Source: Ampullaceana balthica (Eukaryota > Mollusca > Gastropoda > Lymnaeidae). Taken from it: 64,000 nt of DNA. The DNA lies in NCBI GenBank assembly GCA_944989445.1, contig CALYLW010000330.1, forward strand, positions 278,501 through 342,500. Reading direction: 5' to 3'. The position numbers and the translations under genes were made by a program. Under the pieces are notes generated by a model. It did no database searches. It was given only the letters and a program-made list of their open reading frames with translations, and was not told the origin of the DNA. Positions 32,566 through 43,894 of the stretch are shown one piece after another (the first letter of the stretch is position 1; each line of letters begins with the position of its first letter).

Positions 32566-34191
32566 GCGCTACTTTGGTTGAGATGATTGTTACTATTATT
32601 ATCTTTTATTATTGTACCTTACAGGTCATTGCTTTTTCATGATGCTCAATTGAACTTTTATTAAATAATTCTACAGTGACCGATGCGATATACTAGCGCA
32701 TAAAACCTATGTAGGAGTTTTCACCCCATTCTTGTCCTCTTTCCAAAGCATCTACCTGGCCCCTATTTATTTTTACTGTCCCGCCTTAAAGGATCTCCGG
32801 TCATCTTTGTGCCGTCTCTGTCTAGTTAGACTTTAGACAGACTTCCATGGAAGGCGACCACGATGTGGACCCCCCCCCACTCTCACCGTCACGCACTGTG
32901 CCAACCAATCATTTCCTCCTTTTCAGAAATCTGCAGACCGGAAGGTCAACATCTCAGATGACACTGGTCCGTTGTCAGCAGGCGGCTGGACACCGGGTCC
33001 CTGCAGGCCGCGGCTTAAACCATTAAGGTTTCGTTTCATGTCAAATAAAGTGAAACTTTTCCACAGGTTCCCGGTGTGAATTTTTAATGACCCCGTTGTC
33101 GCGGATCACCTGCTGGTATTTGAACTCGGTCTGTTTGTAAACATTGGCGCTGTTTAGCTGGGTCAACCGTCGCTTGTCCACGTGAGGACTCAAATCTCTG
33201 TTACTAAATAACCAGTAATGTGTTATCACTATTTTATGCCATTTGCACTGTGGAAAAAAATATTTTTTCATCCACATTCCGTTGTTTTTTTCTCTGTATA
33301 AGCTCTGTGACTACAGATTTTCAAAAAATTGAATTATTCTCTTCGTCAAATACACGTATGAAAATGATGACTTATTTGTTTGCTAAATAAAAATTGTAGC
33401 TTTTTTTCTCCATTTTTTTAAATTTAAATCTCATTATTAAACAATGAGAAAGGGATAGGGTGGGGGGAGAGTGTGATGGATAACATTTGAGAAAATTATA
33501 TTTAAAAAAAAAGAAAGAAAAAAGACGTTGATAAACTGTTGAAAATGTGTGAGAAAATGTTGACAAATTGTTGATATTGATCATTTAGACAAATTGGTAT
33601 CCATGAGCGGTATTATCACATGGTCTACCCACGAGTGCGCTCCCATTACATCGTAAATGATCCTTTTACAACGTCTACATTGCGTAGTTCTCCAGCTGAA
33701 TTGCAACTGTTGTTTTGCAGGTTTTGTACCTCCATAGCGTATTATGTATTGATTGTTATTCTCGCAGCGACTACTGAGCAGATAGTGTAGCTGTTGGCGT
33801 CATAATGAGACAAGTTGAGTAGGTAATAGGGCGCTGAGGTGATGGGTCGACCCGGGTGCCAGTTTATTACTATATTTCCACGATCGTTAATTTTTTTAAA
33901 TGTGCATGATGCTTTTTACAAATTATTTTTTTCCCTTGTGGTGTTATCTTGCATCTCAATTTTCATCGACTCGTTGATATAATTTTACTTAACTTAACAT
34001 CTCCCGAAGACATTACGAAACTTCACGATCAGCATCGCATCAGTTACCTCTCCTGACCTTTGAGAGACAGTCATGGGATAACTGATAAATAGAAAAGAAT
34101 TTTTTTAAAAACCTACAAGGATATTGAAGTTTTGACTTCAGCCTAGCTTTGTAGCTAGAGTGCTCGCTCCTATTTTACTATTTATAAACAA
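32566..34191. other. Unannotated DNA
   Basis: No gene recognised. GC-richer around 32750-33010, AT-rich after that. Confidence 0.5.
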
Positions 34192-34244
34192 CTAGCAGAC
34201 CCATCGTGCGTTGCAACAATGTCAGTAAAAAGGAACACATATAG

Positions 34245-35370
34245 ATAAAAAAGGAATTACATTAAGGGTCACCGGGCCCATCAGTTTAACATGTGAAGTT
34301 CGAAAATCTGTTCTATATTTCTCAATACCGTGTAAATTTGAATGGGGAATACAATATTAAAAGTTTAGTAAAAAACACATTTAAGGCCCCCAGGCCCAAG
34401 GAAATGGACATTAGGAGTTTAGTGCCCTATAGTAATTTAATATAGGCTCTTAAGTTTTTATCTAACGAGTTTGGTGAAAAAAACAGTTATTTTTTCATTA
34501 TTTAACACTTAAACTAATTTTTTCTATAGCTAATATAAGGAACAAATACATTAAGGGGCCCATGGGCCCATTCGGTTCAAGATGTATTTTTTGAAAACCT
34601 GTTCATTTAAATTCAGTTTCATCATGGATATGTTTCTCAAGGTCGTTAAAAACTGAGTGGAAAATAATATCGTAGAGTATACAAAAAACAATTAATAATA
34701 AAATAAAAAATAAAAAAATCGGGGCCCCTGGCCCATTCGATGTAAGATGTCAATTTTAAAATGCTGTTCATTTTAATTCAGTTTCATCATAGATATATTT
34801 CTCAAGATCGTTAAAAATAGAATGACACATAATATCTCAAACATATAAGAAAAAAAGACATTTGGGGCCCCCGGCCCCAAGTAATTGGACATAAAAAGTG
34901 CAGCGCCCTTTTTTCTAATATGGGGTTCCAAGTTTTTATATACAAAGTTTGGTTAAAATCCATTCATTTATTCAGTAGATAATGCATAAAGTAATTTTTA
35001 TATAGCTCATATAAGCAAAAAATGACATTAAGGGCCACAGGGCCCATATAGTGCAAGATGTCACGTTCAAAAAACCTGTTTATTTCAATCAATTTCATAG
35101 TGGATATATTTATCTATATTTCTCAAGATAGTTAATAATTCAAAGGGGAATAAAATCTTAAACGTTTATGAAAAAAGACATTTTGGGCCCCCAGCCCCGA
35201 AGAAATGGACATTAGGAAATTAGTGCCCTATAGTACTTCAATATTGGCTACCAAGTTATTATATAAAAAGTTTGGTTAAGATCTATCAATTTACCTAATA
35301 GCTAACGCTTAAATTATTTTTTATATAGCTCATATAAGAAAATAATCTTATTATGGGCCCCCGGTGCCCC
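34245..35370. repeat. Diverged ~300-bp tandem units inside the Helitron
   Basis: Anchors such as AAATGGACATTAGGAGTTTA recur at about 34400, 34875 and 35200, and CATATAAG(G/C/A)A followed by GGGCCC-rich text recurs at about 34530, 35015 and 35330. One unit is partly duplicated (about 34540-34720). Confidence 0.65.
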
Positions 35371-35499
35371 ATGAGTGTTAAATTTTGCAAAATAAGTTGC
35401 CTATTACCATCCCAGGAGCGTACTCAAAATTCTCCAAAAGTTTTATGGCGATCGGATGAATGGTTTTGTCAGCTATAAAGGACAAACATAAATAAATAA

Positions 35500-35933
35500 A
35501 TACATACATACATACATACATACATACATACATACATACATACATACATACATACATACATACATACATACATACATACATACATACATACATACATACA
35601 TACATACATACATACATACATACATACATACATACATACATACATACATACATACATACATACTACATACATACATACATACATACATACATACATACAT
35701 ACATACATACATACATACAAACATACATACATACATACATACATACATACATACATACATACATACATACATACATACATACATACATACACATACATAC
35801 ATACATACATACATACATACATACATACATACATACATACGTACATACGTACATACGTACATACGTACATACGTACATACGTACATACGTACATACGTGC
35901 ATACGTACATACGTACATACGTACATACATACA
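35500..35933. repeat. (CATA)n microsatellite with an 8-bp CGTACATA block
   Basis: Over 400 bp of CATA with single-base interruptions near 35663 and 35719. The last ~90 bp changes to CGTACATA units. The long Met-Tyr-Val-Cys frames on the minus strand come from this array and are not genes. Confidence 0.97.
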
Positions 35934-36174
35934 TTGATTTTTATATATAGATGTAAACAAAAACACCCATGTTTCCACAGAACTTCAACCAATATTGGTG
36001 ACCCACACCATTAAAGTCATTATTTTTATAGCCCTTCCTTAACTCCTGTAATTACTAACTGACAAGACTTAAATTTCAAACATTTAAAATAATTTTTTTT
36101 TAAAAATATTTGTAGGAAACGGTTTAAGAAGTAGAAGTTGATATAAATTGTATTTTAAAATATGCCCTATAGAG

Positions 36175-36535
36175 CAGGGGTCGGGCAACTTTTTATCTGA
36201 GAGAGCCATAAACACCACATATTTTGAAAAGTAATTCTGTTATAGCCATACATTTAGTTTAAACTAAATTTGTAAGTAAATTTGTGCATTTTGTGTATTC
36301 TTAACACTGCAAGTAGATCTACAATAATTATGTCTATGAATTCTTTTTTAAAACATTGTTAGGCTGTTTTTTTTTAAATTGTTTTTTTTTAGTATAGGCA
36401 ATTAATATGTCGATCAAAGTCAAAGGAATCTGAGTAAAAGTTGTGTTTTTTAGCAATCGAAAATTTGTCTGAGAGCCAGATGCAGCCATCAATAGAGCCA
36501 CATCTGGCTCGCGAGCCATGGTTTCCCGACCCCTG
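36175..36535. mobile_element. hAT-type MITE, 361 bp
   Basis: Termini CAGGGGTCGGGCAACTTTTT and, read inward from the right, CAGGGGTCGGGAAACCATGG, with subterminal GAGAGCCATAAA and GAGCCAGATG motifs. The flanking 8-mers CTATAGAG (36167-36174) and CTATAGTG (36536-36543) match at 7 of 8 positions. No coding sequence. Confidence 0.85.
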
Positions 36536-36757
36536 CTATAGTGATTTATCTTACAGTCGTCATATAACTTAACAACAACTTGGCACCCCATGAAATACGC
36601 TGACGGACACAGATGTGAACACTTGCTACGTTTTGCGTTATTGCAAGTCGGTGTTAAACATTGTTACCATGCAGGCTGTTCAACCATGAGAGTGTGAGCT
36701 GTTACGGCTGTCAATCATTCAGGTGATATGCTGCCATCGATCTTCATCTTGTCATGT

Positions 36758-36955
36758 GGATTGAAATCAGCGATACCGTGGTACGGATGTTTTGTGGATT
36801 GAAATCAGCGATACCGTGATACGGATGTCTTGTGGATTGAAATCAGCGATACCGTGATACGGATGTCTTGTGGATTGAAATCAGCGATACCGTGGTATGG
36901 ATGTCATGTGGATTGAAAGTTGCGATACCGCTGTATGGAATGTCTTGTGGATATA
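36758..36955. repeat. 38-bp minisatellite, ~5 copies
   Basis: Unit GTGGATTGAAATCAGCGATA followed by CCGTGATACGGATGTCTT; the last copy is more diverged. Confidence 0.9.
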
Positions 36956-38755
36956 AATTAATGGGTGGGGGGCGGGGGGTTGGTCTTTTTTATGAACAAC
37001 ACTTTAAAAAAAGATGGGTTAATTAGTCTAAATAATTTTGTTACATATTTTTTAAAATATTGTTTTGTTTAATTTTCCTTATTTTAAATTGTTTGGCATT
37101 TTTAGCCTACGACTGTCACTACAAGAAATTAGGCCACAGGAGTAAAGCACAACGCCGCTGTTCAAGTCAAACAAATAATCTGTTTAAATCTGACAAACGC
37201 TGACATCGTCTGCCGTAAAATGGACTCAATGTGACGTCGGGGTGGAGGAGGAGTTTTCAAGGTCAGATAAGGTCAGTTCCAAAAATTGTTCCCGGGTCAT
37301 GAGATTTCAGATAAACCTAAAAATAGCTTTGATCTGGATTGAGACCTCACCAAAACACCGCCCACCCTAGTCCCAACCCTCACCCCAGACACAGCAAATA
37401 GTGCCTTAAATTGGCTGTTTGATCACAGGACATTCAAACTTTTGTTATTCTAAGGGATTGGGGTGGGGGGTCGAACTTTATAACACCCTTTTAAAGGACA
37501 GAGTGATGGGTGACGTCAATAAACACAAACTAAACTGCTTTTCACTGTGATAACTTTGTTTTATTCTAGTGCCTCAAGTCAGTCAGCTCATCTTCGAAGA
37601 TCTTTATTCCTTTCAGGACTTGGCTGGTGTTGTTCTTTCATTCGGTTACAATAGTAAATTTTGATATTTTTTTTAGAAGGTTACATTTAAATTCTGTTAG
37701 GATGTTACATTTATTCATTTAGAAATCTATTTGGATTGTTAGATGGGCTTTTAAATTCTGGCAGGGTAATGCAATTAAAATATGTTAGGATGTTACATTT
37801 ACATCCTGTTAGGATGTTGCATTTCAAATATGTATTCATATGCTTCAATGCTGTTTGTGTTGCCTATCAGTGGTCTCTAAAAATGAATCAGGAACTCCCT
37901 TAAAACTACGCCTGACACTGCAAAACAAAACGAAAAATTAAGGAAATGTGTTACTACAAGATCATACGGAAGAATTTATTTCATTTCAAAACATTGTTAA
38001 CTGGTGGGGGGATGGGGGGGGGGCAAAAATTTACAGATATTCTATCTACAAACCAATCAATCTAGAAACCTATTAAACTACAAACCAATCAATCTAGAAA
38101 CCTATTAAACTACAAACCCACGACAAATACCGACTGCCCACGTCTGCTCCTCGGTTGAAGTAAAAGCAAACCCCCCTCCCCCCCCCAGCATCTCACTCAT
38201 CACCACCTCCATAAAACTTAAGACATAGTCCCTGGCACGGACACTAACGACCTTCGTCCTTCCTCTGGTGGTCATAAACCGGGGCCATTAATACCGTATT
38301 AAAATACGTTTGGCTTAAAATAAGACGTGACGTCTTCCTCACTGAGTAGGCCCCGACCCCCAACCCCCCTCTTTTTAACTTCAATCTCCCACCCCCGACC
38401 CCTTTTACGCCCATCATCCCTTCTCCCCCATCCCCCAGCCGTTTCACTGACACGGCCTATAAACGGAGAGTGATCAATGAGGCTTTCCCATTATATGACG
38501 TCATAATCTTTTATTTGTTTGTTAGGTGATTTTTTTTTCTCTTCAGGAAACAGAGATGTTTCAGGGGTTATGTGAAGTGAGACCAACATGAAACAATGCA
38601 GTGGTCATGTAATGCTTGTGTCATGATGTCATGATGCAGATTTATGTGTGACATTAATGTCATTTTAAGGTTTTAAAATTGGTTATGATACAGATGTTTT
38701 TTTTATCTGATGTGTGTATGTATGTATACATTTATGTGTGTGCATATGTGTGTGT
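36956..38755. other. Unannotated DNA with minor repeats
   Basis: Contains a degenerate TGTTAGGATGTTACATTTA repeat (about 37668-37825) and two copies of a 32-bp unit with CAATCTAGAAACCTATTAAA (38057-38118). No gene recognised. Confidence 0.5.
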
Positions 38756-38765
38756 CTGTATATAT

Positions 38766-38813
<48 letters not shown>

Positions 38814-38881
38814 TATTAGTGTATTCATATATATATATATAATATATGTGTGTGTATATATATGTGTGTGAGTGTGTGTGT

Positions 38882-38912
<31 letters not shown>

Positions 38913-38935
38913 ATTGTGTGTGTGTGTGTGTGTGT
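38756..38935. repeat. (TA)n and (TG)n microsatellites
   Basis: TA-rich run at 38759-38850 followed by TG-rich run at 38853-38934, both with interruptions. Confidence 0.93.
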
Positions 38936-39065
38936 TTAACTAATAGTGCGGTGAACCCAGCATCTGGCTCGTGCGCCCCAGTACCGCGTCATGTAAGTTC
39001 TCCCCGTGATGCAAGGCCACGATACTTGTGATGTTGGATTTAGAGAGGAAACTGCAAGGATAGGG

Positions 39066-39138
39066 GCCGACACACGTGGTTCATGTATTACAGACACACG
39101 TGGTTCATGTATTACAGACACACGTGGTTCATGTATTA
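39066..39138. repeat. 24-bp tandem repeat, 3 copies
   Basis: Unit GACACACGTGGTTCATGTAT followed by TACA, three nearly identical copies. Confidence 0.92.
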
Positions 39139-39764
39139 GTTAGTTCAGTTGATGATCACTCAAAACATTCAGTTCCACAAACGGCGTTCACATAGAAGCA
39201 GACTGGTATTTGTTAAAGACCGTTTCACTGTCGGATGAGTTGGCCTCGGATGAGGGCCTAAGAATGAAATTGACACGTCATGTCATTACTATATAAGCTC
39301 TATGCTCTCTTGCTTGGCCCGTGCCTATTTATGCTAAGGTTGTTAGCAAACGAAACATTCAAGTAAAGCTTTAAAGAGAGATAATCCATTAACCCCACAG
39401 TGAAGCCACAGAACAATCTTTTTCACGTCATTTTTATTAGATCGTTATTTAAATTTCCGTTAGAATAATAATGTATGTGTCTAATGCACTTGATGAAATC
39501 TCCTAAAAAGCAAATAAATCCAAAAGTAGCCCCTCCCCCTAAAAAAAAAGAAAAGAAATTAAACAAAATTTAATAACACTTTTGAGTAACTTATGCAAAA
39601 TCTCTTGTTTTTATTTCATTTCAAATGTGTCGTTTAGTCTCATTATATCTAGTGCATACATTAAGCAATACACTGAAAAAGTGAGGCAGCAAACAGGCTA
39701 TTTTCATACCTTATAATTTTGTCGCATCTATTATTTATTATCAAAGAACTAATTTATCTCTCTC
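39139..39764. other. Unannotated DNA
   Basis: Nothing recognised. Confidence 0.45.
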
Positions 39765-39771
39765 TCTCTTA

Positions 39772-39945
39772 GTTTGGTTGGTTCGTGTGCAAAGTAAAAA
39801 AGCTCATCTGCAAAGTTGCACAGCATCCATTTTTTAAAATTATTACTTTTTTAAATATACTTTTTAAAAAATTTATTGCAGGGTAATTCTAAACTGCTGC
39901 GCGGAGTCAGTCAGATATCTGCGCGGCCGCGCAGCTTAACGATAA
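39772..39945 (+). repeat. Dispersed repeat family E, copy 2
   Basis: Same order of motifs as at 28755-28915, with an A/T-rich insertion in the middle. It ends GCGCGGCCGCGCAGCTTAA, a near-palindromic CpG-rich string. Confidence 0.7.
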
Positions 39946-40530
39946 CATTGACAAGACCTTCCTCACTACAGTTCTGCTTTTTCCACAGACGAAACTAAAA
40001 AAGTCTCCATTTCATTCGAACACTTCCACAGCCTTAGTTATTTCATTCTAACCACCAAAAGTTTAGTGACGCCGCACAACCTTTCACTGACCATCACAAC
40101 TCCATGACTCTCCAGTTGTAAGTTGGAACAGCCATCAAATCTCTCCAATATTATTCCCCCCCCCCAAAAAAAAAGATCTGACTTTTGATTGCAGGACAGA
40201 GCACTACATCTCCACGCGCCGTTGCACGCTTCGTTCATTGTGCTCACTGGCGCAAAATGGTGCTTCAGAGTCAATGAACAATGTTTTATGGATTTTTTAA
40301 TATGTGTCGTGTCAACGCCAAAACTGAAAACTGTAGGTTGTGGCGGGGGAGGGGTGGATGCACAGTTTTTTACGGGAGCGATCAAAGTCTGTATGCACTG
40401 AAGGTTTATTTGTGTGGGGGAATGTAAAAGGGTAATTCATAAATAAAATGTTCAACATCACACACACTCAAACAAGCACCCCCCCACACACACACAGTCA
40501 ACAAAAACGTGATTACATTTACCAACATAG
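39946..40530. other. Unannotated DNA
   Basis: Frames at 40038-40385 (-) and 40189-40401 (+) overlap each other and match nothing known. Confidence 0.45.
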
Positions 40531-40942
40531 AGGCCGTCCATAAATGATGTCACGCACCTAGGGGGGAGGGGGTCCCACATATGTGCGTATGTGTGATGAG
40601 GGTGAGGGTGTTTAAGAACTGTGAGATCAAAACGCGCAACTTAAAATAAATGCTTCACTTAAATATTTGATTGCTTACAATTTATTTAATGACGTTTTAC
40701 ATGGCTTCACGTGTGTAACGAGATTAGTGTGCAGCATTAAATTAAATACATACTTAAATGACAATAATGTTTTTTTAAAACAAGGTCATTTTCAAATAGA
40801 ATATATGACTTTTATGGGGGGGGGGACAAAGCTTTGTGACGTCATATTGGAAGAGAGGGTCCAACTTTTTGTGACGACTTGTGACGAGGAGGAGGGGGTG
40901 AAAAATGGATCAAATTCACGTGACATTATTTATGGACGGTCC
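40531..40942. mobile_element. MITE with GGCCGTCCATAAAT termini
   Basis: Left end AGGCCGTCCATAAATGATGT followed by CACGC; right end, read inward, GGACCGTCCATAAATAATGT followed by CAC. Both are followed inside by G-rich tracts and GTGACG-type motifs. This terminus type is widespread in animals, but I do not assign the superfamily. The 98-codon frame at 40667-40963 lies across its interior and is not supported as a gene. Confidence 0.72.
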
Positions 40943-41164
40943 CATAACACAAAATGCCTATGAGGTATTCTGGAATGTTGTTCCATTTACCAGAGTATGT
41001 ATGTCAATTATTAACACCTTAATTTTTTTTAACGCAATGTCCCCTTAAAAAATTGCGTTTGTAGATTCGAAATGTCTCTAACGCTTGCACGTGCAACTCC
41101 TCCTGAACCATACCAGATAGAGGGTTTTGGGTATATTGTAAATATGCTAAGGAGGTCTCAAGGA

Positions 41165-41760
41165 TGTGCAACGGCCAAAAAAATACCGAAAAGGTTTACC
41201 GGATTTCCTGTAAATTTAAAAGAAACCGAAAAAATATCAGTATTTTGTCCATTTTTCGCCAACCATAACATATATCGGGTTGAAACAAACATCAAACAAT
41301 AGCTAATAATATTTAGAACAATGTTGAAAAAGGTATTTTTCAAAAATCTGTGTACGTTCGTTCGTCTCCCGTAATTTAGAAGCAATTTTTGAAAGCAATT
41401 ATTTTGTTTAATTTCAAAGTTATTGATTCGAAATGACTTTTAATGTAATCTTAAATGAACGAAATATTAAACTTCCTGAAATGTACACAAAGTATTTTAT
41501 AATTATAAATCATCAAATCCTATTTTTACATCGTTCCCTTTTTCCAAAATTAAGATATAAGCTAAAGCAATGACGTCATATAATATATTTTTTACAGCGC
41601 GTCTTTAATTTGTAATTAATTTGCACACCTTTTGATGCACACCTTGTGTTAAATATAAGATCAACCAATGACGTCATATTAAATATTTTTACAGCGCTAA
41701 TCTAGTTAATGGGTTTTCCCGCTTTGTGAATGCTTATGTTAGACTAGCGTATCACCCGTC
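41165..41760 (+). repeat. Dispersed repeat family D, copy 2, with an inserted family C piece
   Basis: Begins GTGCAACGGCCAAAAAAATA and follows copy 1 (13264) through TAGCTAATAATATTTAGAAC. From about 41461 to 41700 it carries the reverse complement of the family C segment seen at 6530-6690 (for example CTGAAATGTACACAAAGTAT). It then returns to GGGTTTTCCCGCTTTGTGAA (41710), which copy 1 has at 13564. Confidence 0.65.
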
Positions 41761-41789
41761 AAAAATGACGGAAGTTTTCAGCTGAAATA

Positions 41790-42135
41790 TATTTATTTTA
41801 TAAAAAATGGACATTTTGTAGGGCGCCTACAGCGCCGACCTTTTTCAAAAACCCAACTAACTTGTCCTTGTTTGATAAATACGAATTTTAAACTTTCTGA
41901 AATGTACACAAAGTATTTTATAACAGGGGTTGTAGGGCGCCTACGGCGACCCCTTTGTTTTTTTATTTTATAATTAACCATCATCAAATCCTCTTTTTAC
42001 ATTGATCCCTTTTCCAAAATTAAAATATGAGCGAAAATAATAACGTCATATAATATTTACTACAGCTTATCTTCAATTTGCACACCTTTTGATGCATTGG
42101 TGCAGTAAATTGGTTTTCCTTGCTTTCTAAAATTA
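41790..42135 (-). repeat. Dispersed repeat family C, inverted copy
   Basis: Contains GTAGGGCGCCTACAGCGCC and, later, GTAGGGCGCCTACGGCGAC, with TTTTTCAAAAACCCAACTAA and CTTGTCCTTG between them. This is the reverse complement of the 6300-6360 region. It is followed by the ATCATCAAATCCTCTTTTTA block seen at 41510. Confidence 0.65.
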
Positions 42136-42195
42136 GGTAAATTTATAATTTAAAAAACAGGGTATTAGTAGGCCAAACAAGACGTAACACAACAG

Positions 42196-42234
42196 CGAAC
42201 GTTTCGGCGAAGAGCCTTCCTCAACGGACAAATA
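42196..42234 (-). ncRNA. Hammerhead-like core motif, copy 1 (degenerate)
   Basis: On the minus strand it reads GTTGAGGAAGGCTCTTCGCC followed by GAAACGTT. TTGAGGA - short GGC/GCC stem - GAAAC has the layout of the hammerhead ribozyme core (CTGANGA - stem II - GAAA), as found in some retroelements. The first core base is T rather than the required C, so self-cleavage is doubtful. Confidence 0.35.
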
Positions 42235-42495
42235 GTACACACATGAAACGAATAACAAGAAATAATAATAAAAAAACACTTAGCTGCGGTGAAATCCAAG
42301 CAGTCCAGTAGGGACACATTATTGGTGTGATGTAGTTGTATGATCAATTTTAATGATTTCTTCAAAAGACAAGAAGTTTTCAGATTTCGAAAAGCTTGAC
42401 GTAAAATATTACAACAGGCACATAACTCAACGTTTCTAAATCATTTACGAAAACAAAATATGGGTGAGCTTACAATCAGGCTTATAGATAAGTAG

Positions 42496-42635
42496 ATATG
42501 TCATGCAAACAGGGTATAATGTATGAGCCTGACTAGATGTCTATTTGTCCGTTGAGGAAGGCTCTTTGCTGAAACGTTCATTGTTCTGTGACATCTTATC
42601 AGGCTCATACATACCCAGTTTGCATGACATATATC
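42496..42635 (+). repeat. Inverted-repeat element around a hammerhead-like motif
   Basis: Arms ATATGTCATGCAAACAGGGT (42497) and, read inward from the right, ATATGTCATGCAAACTGGGT continue to ATGTATGAGCCTGA on both sides, about 36 bp each. The centre holds GTTGAGGAAGGCTCTTTGCT then GAAACGTT (42551-42578), the same core as copy 1 at 42196 but on the opposite strand. Confidence 0.65.
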
Positions 42636-42639
42636 CACT

Positions 42640-43894
42640 AAATCATTTACGTCTTGTTTTAATTTTCTTTGTTAAATTGTATAAACTCCATTCATTGATG
42701 TGAATATTTAAGATAATTATAAGTTTAAAATAACGTTTGGCTGAAATTTTAAACTTTATAAATAATTCAGTGATTTCTCCTTGGTTAAATATTCCTTCAT
42801 TCAGCTAGCACGTATATGTCATACGATCACAGTCTCCGAACAGAGCAGACGGTTATAAATTACCAAGCCTGCTGTAATCGCTAATGGTCATGACACTTGA
42901 CAGAGTTATTGACCCTCGTCTGTTCCTCGGGTGTTTGAGGTGGACCCTTAAATCTGTCCCCGCCCACCGAGCTAATTAATTGTTCCTTGTTTCATATCTC
43001 CGCCAATTGTTCCTCTTACACGGGCGAGTTTACCGTTCACTTCAATACTCGATTTATTGCACATTGATTGTTTGGCGGAGTTCCTTACTCCATCTGGCCC
43101 CCCTTCCCTCCTCCCTTCCAAAAACAAAAGTAAAAAAAACCCTTCCTTCATTCACCCACCCTAAGCGATACAGCACTTCAGGTCTTGCCGACAATCCGTC
43201 CCCCCTCCCACCATCTAACCCACACCCCCACCACAAACGAGCCCTCTCACAGTTTCGTATCACCTATAACCACCAATAGTCGTGTCCCTCTAAAGCTATT
43301 ACACGAACAGGGAAAGGTTTAACCTCGGCCCGAATGTCTGGTGTCAAATATAGTGGGATGAAAGCGATAAGTATAACCCGAATTATCATGACCATCATCT
43401 CTTCAAATTCCGAGCCACGTGACCTGGCCACGACTTCACTGCCACGGACACGTCTGCCACGTCACGCCACGTGCTCGCCGGAAACTTCTGCTATCGACGT
43501 AATATTTACATCCGCCATCATCACAGCTCTTCTTGTCCTTCACCTTGCTCCACGCAGGCGAGTCGTTTACAGCCTTTTGAATGGGAGATTCATGCAATTC
43601 ATGTCACCCCGATACGCTCCGCTATATGGCGTCCCCCTGTTATCAACTAGTATCAAGAACATTCCAGATATCGCTTTCTCCGCCACGTCAAATAGATAAA
43701 TAAGCAATTAAAACGTTTCATTCCCATCACAAAATAAACATGTTTTACGACATTAGCACATGGAAAACAAAATAATGTGCATCAATGGGAATGGCGTAAA
43801 GAAGAGCTTTTCATTTTAACATAGGGTTAAATAATTCTTTTTAATTTTATTAGGGCTAATTAGGTGGGAAAAAACGTTTAAAAAAACACGTTTT
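42640..43894. other. Unannotated DNA
   Basis: Includes a C/T-rich stretch (43080-43250). A 121-codon frame at 43334-43699 has no recognisable domain; nothing in it argues for or against a host exon beyond its length. Confidence 0.4.

Larger units (their letters stand above)
34192..35951 (-). mobile_element. Non-autonomous Helitron, second type, 1.76 kb
   Basis: Read on the minus strand it begins TCTATATATAAAAATCAATG (35951 downwards) after an A and ends GATGGGTCTGCTAG (34192) before a T, fitting A|T insertion with TC and CTAG ends. The 5' part contains a long CATA array and then AGCTATAAAGGACAAACATA (as on +). The interior has three or four diverged units of roughly 300 bp, each with a GGGGCCCCxGGCCC motif and ATATAGCTCATATAAG; the same two motifs occur in the smaller Helitrons. 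The 3' hairpin is weak (only GTTGCAAC is self-complementary). No Rep/helicase gene. Confidence 0.65.

Noticed and set aside
35469..35978. 169-codon Met-Tyr-Val-Cys frame on the minus strand
   Set aside because: It is the translation of a CATA microsatellite inside a Helitron.
42196..42234. Active hammerhead ribozyme
   Set aside because: The first base of the catalytic core is T instead of C in both copies, which normally abolishes cleavage. Only a degenerate motif is claimed.
43334..43699. 121-codon frame as a possible host exon
   Set aside because: No recognisable domain, and it lies in a repeat-rich region. Length alone is not enough; transcript evidence would be needed.
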